DNA from: an uncultured Ilyobacter sp.
Lineage (GTDB): Bacteria > Fusobacteriota > Fusobacteriia > Fusobacteriales > Fusobacteriaceae
Reading direction: 5' to 3'
Assembly: GCF_963668085.1 (NCBI RefSeq)
Contig: NZ_OY764058.1
Coordinates: forward strand, 868,001 to 932,000
DNA length: 64,000 bases
Below the pieces are notes generated by a model. That model saw only the letters and a program-made list of their open reading frames with translations. It was not told where the DNA came from and did no database searches. Below are positions 36,201 through 46,134 of the stretch, piece by piece. A program made the translations under genes and the position numbers. How positions within the stretch are numbered: the stretch's first letter is position 1; each line of letters opens with the position of its first letter.

Positions 36201-37262
36201 GAAATTCATTACATCAACAAAATAAACACTTCATTGATAGAAAATGGTTCTATATTAAAGGAATATAGAATAGAAAAAAGTGAATACCTCTATGAAGAGA
36301 TAGAGGAACTAATGCAAGAAGAAGTGGATAATAAAAATATGAGGTATATAATAAAGGGAAGCTATCAAGGTAATAAGGTACACCTAGGTGAATTATACAA
36401 TAATTTAGATGAAATAGTTAAAATAAATAGTGAAGTACTATCTGATGAAGAGGGGAAATTCTTTTCTGAAATGGTTTTCAACTATCTGTATAATGAAGTA
36501 GCTGTCCAGATAAAAGAAAGCAGAGAATGGGTAAACCAGATCGACATAATAATGAACAATGCAAGGACGAATAGTGGGAAGAGATATACTTTAGAATGGA
36601 AACCAAAGGATCTACAATTTGGATTTAATGGAACAAAACTAAAAGAGCACATAGAAAATATATATAATCCTAGTAATAAAGGGAAAGAATCTCAAGAGGC
36701 TTTAAAAGTATTTTTTAAAAAGAAAATGATTGATTTAAAAAAGAGAGCTGAAGACAATAAAGAATACACTAGCAGTTATGACATAATAAAAGAAATACTA
36801 GATTACAGAAAATGGTATGATTTTAAAATGAAGGTTGCTGAACATAATGATGGTAAGGTTGTAGAGCTAACAAAAAGAAAATTAAACTCATATAGTGGCG
36901 GAGAAAAGGCTATGGCAATGTATATACCTCTGTTTTCAGCCCTCTATGCCAGATTTAAAAATGCTAGCAGCAAGGCGCCAATTATATTAGGAATGGACGA
37001 AGCTTTTTCAGTTGTAGATGATGAGAATATATCTAAATTATTTGAGATATTAGAAAGTTTGAATATTAACTATCTGCTGGCCTCACAAAAACTCTCTGGG
37101 ACATACCATTCTGTTCAAAACCTTGCAATTGTTCATATAGAAAATCTGGCAACAAGGAGAAACCTTCCACCAGAAGAAGCCTTTGTTACCCTTATAAAAT
37201 ATATATGGAATGGTAAAAAGAGAATCAGAGATACCAGAGATATCGAAGGGAGCTTGATTTAA
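33195..37262 (+). CDS. jetC: Wadjet (type III) SMC-like ATPase, TIGR02680 family
   Basis: A 1355-residue SMC/MukB-like protein. It starts MSRWKIEKYGFFNFWLFDKE, then Walker A GENGSGKS (residues 33-40). Long charged coiled coils run from about 270 to 560 and 730 to 1060, around a globular hinge-like segment near 600-720. The ABC signature YSGGEKAM is near 1233 and Walker B PIILGMDEAF near 1262. In Wadjet systems this motor, with JetA and JetB, extrudes plasmid DNA loops so that JetD can cleave. Length and motifs fit TIGR02680. JetC is intact, but its kleisin and wing-helix partners are missing, so the complex cannot assemble from this locus. Confidence 0.88.
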   Translation: MSRWKIEKYGFFNFWLFDKEEIKTSEGNLLLNGENGSGKSVILQSFIPLIFDGDLSARNLSTEGDSSRKMDYYISYGDKKEGISYLYSELSRTDSSGNKRYINLIVGMKSRNGSLISKWFLITKDKRVGTDFYIYKSEGSSLIPLDKQNLKRDLKNKIDGYYEFYEKPQEYKVAVNKNVFGFSEVDEFDETLNLIRKLRKPDLKENGSLDPKKIYEILNSSLKVIPENELRGMTDTLENIEAISTEIKSMKAKLEVLRKIRDDYEIYKKIVLTKRLKEYFKAQENYQEMNNIYNKNIEKKRIREERLKKSIEKEEKLTSELELKHKELKELEGSEDNTLINMLENAINDIKKLDKKIAFLDKDIETEELKLKKADEKLGSTRREFEKSKSKCLDKIEELEKLKNEIGLEWEIDFYELLSNKRITQVEMLEKKYEEHKNSIDKFMELIKRLDKIETDIANIEKKVEEEKKRLENHRREKNEIEVLNTNKVDEFLDVFSESYQEMRFDYGDIKKFQGILDELSEDYNGKDDAIELFRTLKEYKKESLSKELIKYDRSIEKLQEEIDDNYKEKSKLELSEDSEIELLSHKKKDRQNLEGISPFYKCIRFKDKLEESLKGKIEKALWEMGLLDALVGNNDIFDKFVKADINVPENLTNYLEVEDECIEKGNVIRILESISIREDGDAFINSDGKYRNKLINGKVDNWKGTYIGIEARKKLRLSKLEKLRKEIENLEERRDLIKVSRDNTSQRIGVLEDESQKIIDRYLEIFRPIYENYQKTLTLLESRERELFDIEKDLTNRKDMKTEVYRDIEVIEKKLNISIKKEMYLKLKFSMERFGQILEIFKSNLETHISYSNRLEDIKSTINNIKSIQDRYRLERRSSINEKNELVERKKVLEIEVESKDLANLKERIYSLRESINIEIPNRKYKNALTIGNLQKDIEVLGERLSEDIKLLEKLRIESLVEEKLLKLEVKLDHDVVEGEILDLEGKKTVYDRYKEHENKKEIHYINKINTSLIENGSILKEYRIEKSEYLYEEIEELMQEEVDNKNMRYIIKGSYQGNKVHLGELYNNLDEIVKINSEVLSDEEGKFFSEMVFNYLYNEVAVQIKESREWVNQIDIIMNNARTNSGKRYTLEWKPKDLQFGFNGTKLKEHIENIYNPSNKGKESQEALKVFFKKKMIDLKKRAEDNKEYTSSYDIIKEILDYRKWYDFKMKVAEHNDGKVVELTKRKLNSYSGGEKAMAMYIPLFSALYARFKNASSKAPIILGMDEAFSVVDDENISKLFEILESLNINYLLASQKLSGTYHSVQNLAIVHIENLATRRNLPPEEAFVTLIKYIWNGKKRIRDTRDIEGSLI

Positions 37263-37267
37263 TTATA

Positions 37268-38464
37268 ATGTTAACTAATTTTTTTAATTCTGAAGGAATG
37301 AAAAGGGTAGTAGAAGAACTAGAAAAAAAATACTATTCATATGGAGGTATAAAAGGGACTATAAAGATAGATTCTCCTACGCCTGTTGAGATAGATGCTC
37401 TTAAGAAGCTTGGGATAAAAACCGCAGGCGAAACTATTAAGTTCACAGTTAAAAAACTTTTAGAAAACTTAGACATGAAGGATCCCAAGGAATTAGAGAA
37501 TATTCTTAGCAATGAACTAGGGGTAAACCTTAAGACAAAAAAAGATATTTTAGAAAAAGAAAATAATAAGATAAATAAAAAAATAAATATATTAATTGAA
37601 TCTATCAACAATGAAAAACTTAAGGAGTATATTTTAAAAACATCTTTAATATTAAAATTGGACCATTATCATGGGCTGGTTAAAATATTAGATACCTTAG
37701 AGGAAAATCCTAAAAGATTGATAACTTTAGGAAACCTCGGTGGAAGAAGTGTAAATAACCCACACTTTTTTGATGTGGGTACAAGTAATTATAGATATTT
37801 AATCAACTATTTAAAACATTACTTTAATGAAGATATAAAAAACAGTATGGATGAGAAGGCGCTCTTGTTGAAAATGGGAATAGTAGGAGATTCATTGAGC
37901 AACTTTATAACCATCTATGGGTTTAGAGGAGTTACTAAGGATAATACTGTGTATACTCTCCTTGAAAATGATGAAAATATCAATATTAATATTGGAAATT
38001 TATATAAGATAAGAAGTATAGAGGCGAAATATTCAAAAGTGTTGATTGTGGAAAATCCAAATGTTTTTATAGCGATTAGAGAGTATCTTGAGACCGCAAA
38101 AGAGAGAATTAGTTTAGTTTGTACAAGTGGCCAAATAAATCAATGTGGATACTTATTTTTAGATAAACTTGAGAAACATAAAAAAGAGGTTTATTACAGT
38201 GGTGATATAGACCCTGAGGGAATATTAATAGGTCAAGGCTTAAAAGAAAAATATTCTTGGATAAGTCTTGCGTCTTATAATAAAGAAAACCTTATTAAAT
38301 ATATGTCTGAGGTCAAACTAACGAAAGAACGATTAAAAAAGTTAGAAAGAGTAAAGTTAGGAGATGAAATAAAAAAAGAGCTCTTGGACATTCTTATCAA
38401 AGAAGAGAGAGGAGCCTATCAGGAAGCCTACTATATAGAGATAATAAATGAAGTTTTAAAATAG
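37268..38464 (+). CDS. jetD: Wadjet (type III) Toprim nuclease subunit, DUF2399
   Basis: A 398-residue protein, five bases after jetC. The C-terminal part has the Toprim-like core: KVLIVENPNVFIAIREYL with the Glu and EVYYSGDIDPEGILIGQGL with the D-x-D motif of topoisomerase VI-type cleavage domains. The N-terminal half is helical, as in the TIGR02679/DUF3323-DUF2399 family. It is the nuclease that cuts circular DNA trapped by the JetABC motor. The gene is complete and its spacing implies translation from the jetC mRNA. Alone it is unlikely to be active. Confidence 0.87.
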   Translation: MLTNFFNSEGMKRVVEELEKKYYSYGGIKGTIKIDSPTPVEIDALKKLGIKTAGETIKFTVKKLLENLDMKDPKELENILSNELGVNLKTKKDILEKENNKINKKINILIESINNEKLKEYILKTSLILKLDHYHGLVKILDTLEENPKRLITLGNLGGRSVNNPHFFDVGTSNYRYLINYLKHYFNEDIKNSMDEKALLLKMGIVGDSLSNFITIYGFRGVTKDNTVYTLLENDENININIGNLYKIRSIEAKYSKVLIVENPNVFIAIREYLETAKERISLVCTSGQINQCGYLFLDKLEKHKKEVYYSGDIDPEGILIGQGLKEKYSWISLASYNKENLIKYMSEVKLTKERLKKLERVKLGDEIKKELLDILIKEERGAYQEAYYIEIINEVLK

Positions 38465-38529
38465 TAACTGTTTGGTGGTGTTTCTAAATAATTGGGAAGA
38501 GATGCCGTATTTATGTTATCCATTTAGAT

Positions 38530-38570
38530 AGAGGGTTTCCCAAATATAGTGTAAATTTGGGAAACCCTCT
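38530..38570 (+). terminator. Hairpin downstream of jetD
   Basis: A 16-bp perfect inverted repeat (AGAGGGTTTCCCAAAT and its complement) with a 9-base loop lies 66 bases after the jetD stop. No T-run follows. It could end jet transcription or be an element end. Confidence 0.55.
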
Positions 38571-38619
38571 GGATGTCTATCCTCCCATTTTTTCTGAACT
38601 TATAAAAGGGTTTTATGAC

Positions 38620-39102
38620 CTTTTTCATATCCTAAGTGTTATCCATTTCAGCTTCAAACATCTTTTTAAGTGTGCCCCCCAAAAGGTCTTTTAAATGTCT
38701 TTAGAGTCTGTTTCAAGTTTTGTGTAAACTACCAGATTCATAATGCAGAACCTTGTAATATTTGAGAGTGACAGTTTTGGATAACTGTTACTCCTTCTTT
38801 TTTAGCTTAATGTCAAAATCTGATTATGTCAAGGCAAGAGCCTGGTTTAGCCTCTTGCCTGTGAGTATAAACTTGAGGCTGAACCTAGTCTGGGATCCTG
38901 TCAGAGAAATATATTTCCAGTTGAGAATGAATAACTCCACATCCTCTTCTGCGCCCTGTCCATTTCTTGGTTATGTCCCTCATTGATAGATAGAGCAACT
39001 TTAAGAGGCTCTCATCTGTTGGGAATACAGGCCTACTTTTAGTAACCTTTCTGAGCTGTCTGTTAAAAGCCTCAATAGAATTAGTGGTATAGATGATGGT
39101 CA
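38620..39102 (-). mobile_element. IS256-family remnants, left cluster
   Basis: Two pieces lie side by side. 38620-38703 matches the decayed transposase 5' part seen at about 44913-44994. 38704-39096 starts at an IS end (GAGTCTGTTTCAAG...) and encodes the transposase C-terminus on the minus strand (NSIEAFNRQLRKVTKSRPVFPTDESL, KKWTGRRRG), then breaks off. The copy at 43768 continues where this one stops. Gap 39103-39312 holds nothing else besides the start region of the next gene. Confidence 0.75.
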
Positions 39103-39312
39103 TGAGGGGAGATATGAAGCTCTAATGTAGGTAAAGAATTTATGAACTAAGACTCCTACATTGAATTGATTTAATATGTAATTTGATATAGATCCAATGA
39201 TGTAAAGTATAGAAATAAAACTCAAAATAATTTGTGAGATGACTACAAAAGGTGTTATAATCTTAGCATATATGACCCATAAAAAACCTAATTGATAGAA
39301 AGAGGTAATTGT

Positions 39313-42195
39313 ATGCAAGAAAATAATCAATATTATGTATGTATTGGGGCGTCAGCCGGTGGTTTAGAAGCCCTGGAAAGTTTTTTTAAATCGATGCCCA
39401 ATGATAGCGGACTCATTTTTATAGTAATACAACACTTATCCCCAGACTACAAAAGTTTAATGAGTGAGCTTCTTGCTAGATACACAGACATGAAAATACA
39501 AGTAATAGAAGATGGCATGGAGACGCAACCCAATCAAGTTTATTTGATTCCACCTAGAAAGAATCTGTCCATTTTTCATGGAAAACTATTTTTATCTGAG
39601 CAAGAGAACAAAGGTCATGTAAATTTACCAATCGACATATTTCTAAAGTCCCTTGCAAAAGACCAAAATAAGAAGGCAATAGGTATTATACTATCGGGAA
39701 CTGGAAGCGATGGTACAATTGGTGTTCGTGCAATTAAAGAAGCAGGTGGGATGGTCATGGTTCAAAGTGAAACTTCCGCAAAGTTTGACGGTATGCCTAA
39801 AAGTTCTATTTCAACAGGGCTATCGGATTATATTTTATCACCAAGTGAAATGCCAGAAGAACTGATTAATTTTATTAAACATCCTAATATTAAATCAATA
39901 TTAAATAGGGCATTAGATAGCAATGAAAAATTTGACGATATTACAAAGATCAGTTTAATTATGAAGGAGTTCGGAGGTATAGATTTTTCATATTACAAGG
40001 AAAATACCATTTTAAGGCGGTTGGATAGACGGGTAAAGATTAATAAACTTAACAATCTTCAAGAGTATACTTGTCTTTTGAGAGAATCAGATAAAGAAAA
40101 AGAAATATTGCAGAGAGAATTTCTCATAGGAGTAACTACTTTTTTTAGAGATAAAAGCGCCTTTAAAAGGCTTGAAACAGATGTATTACCTAATATTAAT
40201 TACAGTAAAGGTGTTGTAAGAATTTGGTCAGCAGCTTGCTCTACAGGGGAGGAAGTTTATTCGTTGGCAATCCTTTTCAGCGAATATATAAAAAAGAATA
40301 ATCTAAGTTGTGAAATTAAATTATTTGCCACAGATGTAGATACAAGAGCCCTTGAAATTGCAAGCAGAGGTTATTATTTAGAAAGTGTTGTTGCTGATAT
40401 AGATATTGAACTGGTAGAAAAGTATTTTATCAAGCACGAGGATGGTTATCAAATAAGTGACTCAATAAGGAAAATGGTAGTTTTTGCAAAGCATAATATT
40501 TTGAAGGATCCACCGTTTTCAAAATTGGACTTACTTGTATGCAGAAATTTATTTATATATATAAAAAGTGAGCATCAAAAGGCTATTCTTACTAATTTTT
40601 ATTTTTCATTAAATTCCCAAGGGTATATGTTTATTGGAAGTAGTGAAACTATTGGTGAACTTGGAAATGCCTTTACAACAATAGATAGCAAATGGAAGAT
40701 TTATAAATGTAAAGAAGGGTATAAAACTAAACTAACCAATGAAGTAACTATCGGAAATGATAGGGGGCTTCAACTAGCAGACCATCGATTAGATCCAAAG
40801 TTTCATCATGTAACTTTGAAAACAGAAAAATTACTTTCATCAATTATTGAAAAAGTTGCCCCCCCTTCTATAATTATTGATAGTGAAGATAATATTATTC
40901 AGGTAATCAACGATGTTTCTTCAGTTATAAAAATGCAATCTGGAAAATTTTCAAATAATTTTCATTCAAATATGAGCAAAGAGATGGCATTATTTATGAA
41001 CAATATTATCCGGCGTCTGAAAACAGAATCTGGTGAAGTGATTTTTAGTAATATTATATTTAAAGAGAATAGTGATAGGTTATATACTTTGATAGGAAGG
41101 CACATATTATCTAATAATCAGAGTTTTTATATGGTTAGTTTCATTACTAATGAGCGTGATGAGAGTAAGGACAAATTAGTTGAAATAAATATGTCTGAAG
41201 AAGTTAAAATGCGTGTCAAAGAATTAGAAAGTGAACTTCAACTTGCTCAGGAGGGACTTCAAGCAACAATAGAAGAACTTGAAACTTCCAATGAAGAATT
41301 GCAATCCTCCAATGAAGAATTGATTGCTTCAAATGAAGAATTACAGAGTACAAACGAAGAATTACAGTCAGTTAATGAAGAGTTGTATACAGTAAATAGT
41401 GAATATCAATCAAAAATAGGTGAACTTATAGACCTTAACAACGACTTAAATAATCTTATCCGTAATACAGAAATGGGAGCTTTATACCTAGATGAAAAAC
41501 TTTATATAAGAAAAGTCACTCCTATCGTTACAAATGTTACGAACATTATGAATAGCGATATAGGAAGGTCTATTAAGCATATAGCTGTTATGGAAAATTA
41601 TAGTGAATTGCTGAGAGATGTCGAAGTTGTCGTTGATACTTTAAGGCCCATAGAGAAAGAAATACAGGACAATGACGGTGCATATTGGCTTATTAGAATT
41701 CGGCCTTACAGAACAGAATATAATGCGGTAACAGGGATTATTCTAACATTTGTTAATATAGATCAACTGAAAACAATCCAAAAAGAACACAACCTAGTTA
41801 GTGAACGTCTTAATAGAGCTTTAAATATAGGAAATATGGCATATTGGTCTTTTGATGTAGAAACTGGACATATTGATTTTTCAAGCTCTAAGTCAAAAAT
41901 GCTTGGTTATGAAAAGGATGATTTTCCTACAGACATCGAAGTTAGAAATCAGCTTATTCATCCAGAAGATATAGAAAAAATTGAAAAAGCTATTGAAAAT
42001 TGTAAAAATGGTGTCAGTGAATCGTGGGATATAACATATCGAATCAAACGTAAAGATGGCAGATATGCAGTTCATCATGATCATGGAATCATTAACGCAT
42101 ATCATGAGGATAAGACAGTTAAGTCAATAATAGGAATTATTACTGATATTTCAGATTATACTTATAATTTATGTGAGGGGAAGGCTTATGAATGA
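39313..42195 (+). CDS. CheB-CheR fusion protein with PAS domains
   Basis: A 960-residue soluble multidomain protein. Residues 1-190 form a CheB methylesterase domain with the Ser-His-Asp triad visible (IGASAGG Ser14, IQHLSP His41, SGTGSDG Asp133). Residues about 205-470 form a CheR methyltransferase ([33 protein letters not shown] site). A coiled coil of repeated EELxSSNEEL units (about 640-700) and two PAS domains follow, the last ending [11 protein letters not shown]. No histidine kinase or receiver domain is present. The ribosome site AGAGGT sets the start. It overlaps the next gene by 8 bases. No chemoreceptor or flagellar genes are near, so it probably acts in signalling to its partner. 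Confidence 0.88.
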   Translation: MQENNQYYVCIGASAGGLEALESFFKSMPNDSGLIFIVIQHLSPDYKSLMSELLARYTDMKIQVIEDGMETQPNQVYLIPPRKNLSIFHGKLFLSEQENKGHVNLPIDIFLKSLAKDQNKKAIGIILSGTGSDGTIGVRAIKEAGGMVMVQSETSAKFDGMPKSSISTGLSDYILSPSEMPEELINFIKHPNIKSILNRALDSNEKFDDITKISLIMKEFGGIDFSYYKENTILRRLDRRVKINKLNNLQEYTCLLRESDKEKEILQREFLIGVTTFFRDKSAFKRLETDVLPNINYSKGVVRIWSAACSTGEEVYSLAILFSEYIKKNNLSCEIKLFATDVDTRALEIASRGYYLESVVADIDIELVEKYFIKHEDGYQISDSIRKMVVFAKHNILKDPPFSKLDLLVCRNLFIYIKSEHQKAILTNFYFSLNSQGYMFIGSSETIGELGNAFTTIDSKWKIYKCKEGYKTKLTNEVTIGNDRGLQLADHRLDPKFHHVTLKTEKLLSSIIEKVAPPSIIIDSEDNIIQVINDVSSVIKMQSGKFSNNFHSNMSKEMALFMNNIIRRLKTESGEVIFSNIIFKENSDRLYTLIGRHILSNNQSFYMVSFITNERDESKDKLVEINMSEEVKMRVKELESELQLAQEGLQATIEELETSNEELQSSNEELIASNEELQSTNEELQSVNEELYTVNSEYQSKIGELIDLNNDLNNLIRNTEMGALYLDEKLYIRKVTPIVTNVTNIMNSDIGRSIKHIAVMENYSELLRDVEVVVDTLRPIEKEIQDNDGAYWLIRIRPYRTEYNAVTGIILTFVNIDQLKTIQKEHNLVSERLNRALNIGNMAYWSFDVETGHIDFSSSKSKMLGYEKDDFPTDIEVRNQLIHPEDIEKIEKAIENCKNGVSESWDITYRIKRKDGRYAVHHDHGIINAYHEDKTVKSIIGIITDISDYTYNLCEGKAYE

Positions 42196-43720
42196 AATAA
42201 GAAGAAGAATTTCTGAGGCGCTAGAAAGTAATGATATAGGTATTGATAGTAAAAGTACAATTATGGAAGCCCTAGAAAAACTCTCTGTTTATCATGAAGA
42301 ACTTAGGTTTCAAAATGATGAATTAAAACGTGCAAATGCATTGGTTGAAAATCTGCAAAAAGAATATGAGTCACTTTTTACAGAGGCACCCGTTCCATAT
42401 TTGCTATTAAATGAAAAATTTGAAATTCAGAAATTTAATAATGCCAGTAGAAAATTATTTGGAACTTCTAAATTATTAGGGGTATCAATCACAAAATTTA
42501 TTGCTCATGATTCTCAAGATGATATCTATCACCTGAAGAGAAAGATGGTAGCTGGTGAAGAGTATGAGATTAAAATTAATTTAAATATTTTAGACGAAAT
42601 AAGGAATTTTAAAATATTTGCTAATATTATTAATTTTATGGATAAAGCCTATTGTAGGGTTACATTACTTGATCAAACTCAGATTTATCAGCAAATGGAG
42701 GAAATTAGATACCTGAGTTTTAAAGATAAGTTAACAGGGGCATACAACAGAAATTTTTTTAATGAGGAGCTTAAAAGGCTAGATAATAAGAAAAATTTCC
42801 CCGTAGGAGTTGTTATGGCTGACTTGAATGGTTTAAAATTAGTTAATGACGCTTTCGGACACCATTTTGGGGATAAATTGTTAAAGCAAACCGTATCAAT
42901 GTTAAAAAGCGGACTCCGAGGTGATGATATTATAGCTAGAATAGGTGGCGACGAGTTTGTAATGATCTTACCTAGAGTATCTGAATTAGAGATCAAGAAA
43001 ATCATTAAAAGAATGAAAAAAATATCAGAAGGAATTGGTGTAAGAGATATAAAGCTATCTGTTGCTTATGGATATTCGATCAAGAAATCTGAAGGAAACT
43101 CACTAGAATCCTTCCTGAAAGAAGCTGAAAATAATATGTATAAGGATAAAATTTTTAATCAGACTAGTCAAAGAAAAAGTGTAATCAATAGTATTATTGC
43201 AACTTTGCATGAAAAACATCCAAGAGAGGAAGAACACTCTAAAAGAGTCTCTGATTACTCTCAGCAGGTTGGAAAGGCGTTAGGATATAACAATGAAAAA
43301 CTTATAAATATCAAAACAGCCGGAATGCTTCATGATATAGGGAAAATAGCGATAGACTATTCGATTCTTGATAAACCATGTAAGTTAGATGAAGTTGATT
43401 ATAATGAAATAAAAAAGCATCCAGAAATAGGTTATAGAATTTTATCTAGTTCTGGTATTTTTACTGATATATCCGAAATAGTACTGATGCATCATGAAAA
43501 TATTGATGGAACGGGATATCCTAGAGAACTTAATGGCGGAGAAATTATGGAAGAGGCAAAAATTTTATCTGTCTGTGATGCTTATGACGCAATGACATCA
43601 GACCGAGCCTACAGAAATGCTATGTGTATGGAAGAGGCTATTGAGGAGTTGAAAAAAGGCAAAGGAACTCAGTTTGATCCAGAGATTACAGATGTGTTTA
43701 TAAAGTGTATACAGAATTAA
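42188..43720 (+). CDS. PAS-GGDEF-HD-GYP cyclic-di-GMP enzyme
   Basis: A 510-residue protein. The order is a coiled-coil and PAS-like sensor (about 20-165), then GGDEF (about 175-330) with an intact catalytic RIGGDEF and the inhibitory I-site RGDD five residues upstream. An HD-GYP domain (about 335-505) follows with MLHDIGK and MHHENIDGTGYP, both metal motifs complete. It could both make and break c-di-GMP. Overlap with the CheB-CheR-PAS gene means coupled translation and a shared pathway, perhaps with the upstream protein as sensor. The pair lies between two direct IS256 fragments, so it may have moved as a unit. Confidence 0.9.
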   Translation: MNEIRRRISEALESNDIGIDSKSTIMEALEKLSVYHEELRFQNDELKRANALVENLQKEYESLFTEAPVPYLLLNEKFEIQKFNNASRKLFGTSKLLGVSITKFIAHDSQDDIYHLKRKMVAGEEYEIKINLNILDEIRNFKIFANIINFMDKAYCRVTLLDQTQIYQQMEEIRYLSFKDKLTGAYNRNFFNEELKRLDNKKNFPVGVVMADLNGLKLVNDAFGHHFGDKLLKQTVSMLKSGLRGDDIIARIGGDEFVMILPRVSELEIKKIIKRMKKISEGIGVRDIKLSVAYGYSIKKSEGNSLESFLKEAENNMYKDKIFNQTSQRKSVINSIIATLHEKHPREEEHSKRVSDYSQQVGKALGYNNEKLINIKTAGMLHDIGKIAIDYSILDKPCKLDEVDYNEIKKHPEIGYRILSSSGIFTDISEIVLMHHENIDGTGYPRELNGGEIMEEAKILSVCDAYDAMTSDRAYRNAMCMEEAIEELKKGKGTQFDPEITDVFIKCIQN

Positions 43721-43767
43721 ATAAAATGATAGTAAAGGCTATTACAAAAGGTGTTACATTACCAGGG

Positions 43768-45133
43768 GAGTCTGTTTCAAGTTTTGTGTAAACTACCAGA
43801 TTCATAATGCAGAACCTTGTAATATTTGAGAGTGACAGTTTTGGATAACTGTTACTCCTTCTTTTTTAGCTTAATGTCAAAATCTGATTATGTCAAGGCA
43901 AGAGCCTGGTTTAGCCTCTTTCCGGTGAGTATAAACTTGAGGCTGAACCTAGTCTGGGATCCTGTCAGAGAAATATATTTCCAGCTGAGAATGGATAACT
44001 CCCCATCCTCTTCTGCGCCCTGTCCATTTCTTGGTTATGTCCCTCATTGATAGATAGAGCAACTTTAAGAGGCTCTCATCTGTTGGGAATACAGACCTAC
44101 TTTTAGTAACCTTTCTGAGCTGTCTGTTAAAAGCCTCAATAGAATTAGTGGTATAGATTAGGGTTCTGATCTCCTGAGGATATTTAAAGTAAGTAGCAAG
44201 GTTAGACCAATTTGATTTCCAGGAAACAGCGATCTGAGGATACTTTCCCTTCCATCTTTCTTCAAAACTATCTAGTTCAATTAGAGCAGCCTCTTCACTA
44301 TTAGCCTTGTAGACCTTTTTTAAATCAGCCATTAAAGGTTTGATATCTTTGTATGAAACATACCTTGTAGTATTTCTAATCTGGTGGATAATGCACTGCT
44401 GAATTTCTGCCTTTGGAAATGCAGAAGCAATGGCGCTGGAAAATCCAGTAAGCCCGTCAACGCATGCTATTAAGATATCTTCAACTCCACGGTTCTTGAG
44501 TTCATTCATCTTAGTCAGCTAGAATTTAGCACTTTCAGTTTCTCCTACCTACATACAGACTACATTCTTCATTAGGGTATCAAACCCCGGTGGAATACAA
44601 GATTAATAACCTTAAAAAAGTTGTCTAAAAAAGTGTTGCCATTCCAAAAACGTCCACAGGAAGTTTAGAAAGGTTACTAAATCCAAAGGAGTCTTTCCTA
44701 CGGATATGTCTCTTTTAAAACAGCTATATCTTGTGGTAATTGATCTGGATAAAAAATGGGATAGGAGTTTTAAAAGAGGTTGGGATCAGATTCTTGGACA
44801 ATTGGCAATTAAATATGAAAACAGACTCTCAGAATATTTATTTTAGAGAGAGCCTGTTGGTTTATTCAGTAATTAAGATTTGGAGAATACACAAAAGGTG
44901 TTACATTACCTTTTCATATCCTAAGTGTTATCCATTTCAGCTTCAAACATCTTTTTAAGTGTGCCCCCCAAAAGGTCTTTTAAATGTCTTTAGCACTTTT
45001 AATGTCATAAGTCTCTAATAACACACTTACAACTTGTTCTCTTTTTGCTATAATAAAAAGCCTCCTTATAGTAATAGTTATTACCACAGGAAGCAAATTA
45101 TTTAAATGCTATTTACAGACTTTTTGGACACTC
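43768..45133 (-). mobile_element. Decayed IS256-family element with nested second IS fragment
   Basis: The ends are GAGTCTGTTTCAAG... at 43768 and ...TTTTTGGACACTC at 45133, an imperfect inverted pair. The minus-strand transposase is broken into an N-terminal piece (about 44913-45050, with VSVLLETYDIKSAKDI then a stop and frame changes) and a C-terminal piece (43949-44509). Between them about 320 bases (44596-44913) are foreign: a plus-strand C-terminus of another IS256 transposase (PTDMSLLKQLYLVVIDLDKKW) and its end ACAAAAGGTGTTACATTACC. The string AAAAGGTGTTACATTAC recurs at 43746, 44892 and 45139. No intact IS remains. Confidence 0.75.
43949..44509 (-). pseudogene. IS256-family (mutator-type) transposase, C-terminal fragment
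   Basis: 186 codons of the DDE and C-terminal region: VEDILIACVDGLTGFSSAI with one catalytic Asp, PKAEIQQCIIHQIRN, then NSIEAFNRQLRKVTKS and KKWTGRRRGWGVIHSQL. The N-terminal half is missing at this reading frame. The segment is inactive. Confidence 0.85.
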
Positions 45134-45152
45134 TTATTTAAAAGGTGTTACA

Positions 45153-45527
45153 TTACTCCAGATTTTCTTTTTCTTTTATAATCATTTTTTCTATAAATTT
45201 TTCTAAATCTAAGATGTCAACTGTTGCTACTTGATAAACCATTTCTAAACTTACACCCCAATATTGATGGATAAGAAAATTTCTCATATCTTTTATTTGC
45301 CTCCAGTAAAGAGGGTCAGAATTATATTTTATTAATACTTCACTTGGAATTTTAGAAACAGCTTCTCCTATAATTAAAAGATTATATTCAATAATTTCTT
45401 GAAAATCAGAATTTTCTATAAAATTTTCAAATGAAGTTTGTTTTGTTTTATTTTTAATTCTTTCTATACGATCAAAAATGTCAATTATGTAATTATAATA
45501 ATGCTTACTTCTAGACATAAATAACAC
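45153..45527 (-). CDS. hepT: HepT-like (DUF86/HEPN) toxin, module 1
   Basis: A 124-residue HEPN-domain protein with the HepT RNase motif RNFLIHQYW (R-x4-H-x-Y). In MntA-HepT systems HepT is the RNase toxin and is neutralised when MntA adds AMP to the tyrosine of this motif; that tyrosine is present. The gene overlaps the upstream nucleotidyltransferase by 17 bases, the usual arrangement. It is the first of three related modules within 3 kb. Confidence 0.9.
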   Translation of the reverse strand: MLFMSRSKHYYNYIIDIFDRIERIKNKTKQTSFENFIENSDFQEIIEYNLLIIGEAVSKIPSEVLIKYNSDPLYWRQIKDMRNFLIHQYWGVSLEMVYQVATVDILDLEKFIEKMIIKEKENLE

Positions 45528-45843
45528 TCTCCAAAATTTCCTCTCTTATTTTCTTTTGGTTGTCTCTGGCTATTTTTGTTTTGTACTCTTGTTCAAATTG
45601 ATTTAGTGTTATTAAGTCGATTTCTTTATGGAATAAATCCTCTAAGAAATATTTTGTTTTACAGTAATTTTGATACATTCCTTTATCTGTAGATAAATCT
45701 ATTAAAATATCTATATCACTGTCTTCTTTAGCTGTTTCAGTTGCATAAGAACCAAATAATCCTATCCTTCTCACACCAAATTTTTCTAAGGTATTTTTAT
45801 TTATTTTTAATTTATTTATAATTTCATTTTTTTCTATATTCAT
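45511..45843 (-). CDS. mntA: MntA-like minimal nucleotidyltransferase antitoxin, module 1
   Basis: A 110-residue minimal nucleotidyltransferase. The catalytic motif is GSYATETAKEDSDIDILID (GS-x10-D-x-D), in the context GVRRIGLFGSYA. It should transfer AMP to its HepT partner to silence it. An AGGTAT ribosome site precedes the ATG. It is the first gene of a two-gene operon with hepT. Confidence 0.9.
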   Translation of the reverse strand: MNIEKNEIINKLKINKNTLEKFGVRRIGLFGSYATETAKEDSDIDILIDLSTDKGMYQNYCKTKYFLEDLFHKEIDLITLNQFEQEYKTKIARDNQKKIREEILESVIYV

Positions 45844-46134
45844 AAAAATACCTCCATGATATTTTTTATAATTATATCATATAACTAGACTTGTGCAAAA
45901 AATTAAAAAAAGAGAACTTTTTTAGGTAATATTCAGGTCACAACGTCAAAAGACTTCAAGGAGTTGTTTACTCAACTAATACATTGATCCTTAATTCTTA
46001 TTTTTTCAAATATTTGGAGAAATTTTTCAAATACAAGGGACACAAGTTCTTTTAATAAATTTATTCTATATTCTCTATAAAATGAGAAAATCTTAATTAT
46101 ACTAGAAAAAAATCGCTCTCAACGAAATGAGTAT

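Noticed and set aside
38762..38986. Duplicated 74-residue plus-strand proteins at 38762-38986 and 43826-44050
   Set aside because: They lie opposite the IS256 transposase C-terminus and are similar only because the IS sequence is repeated.
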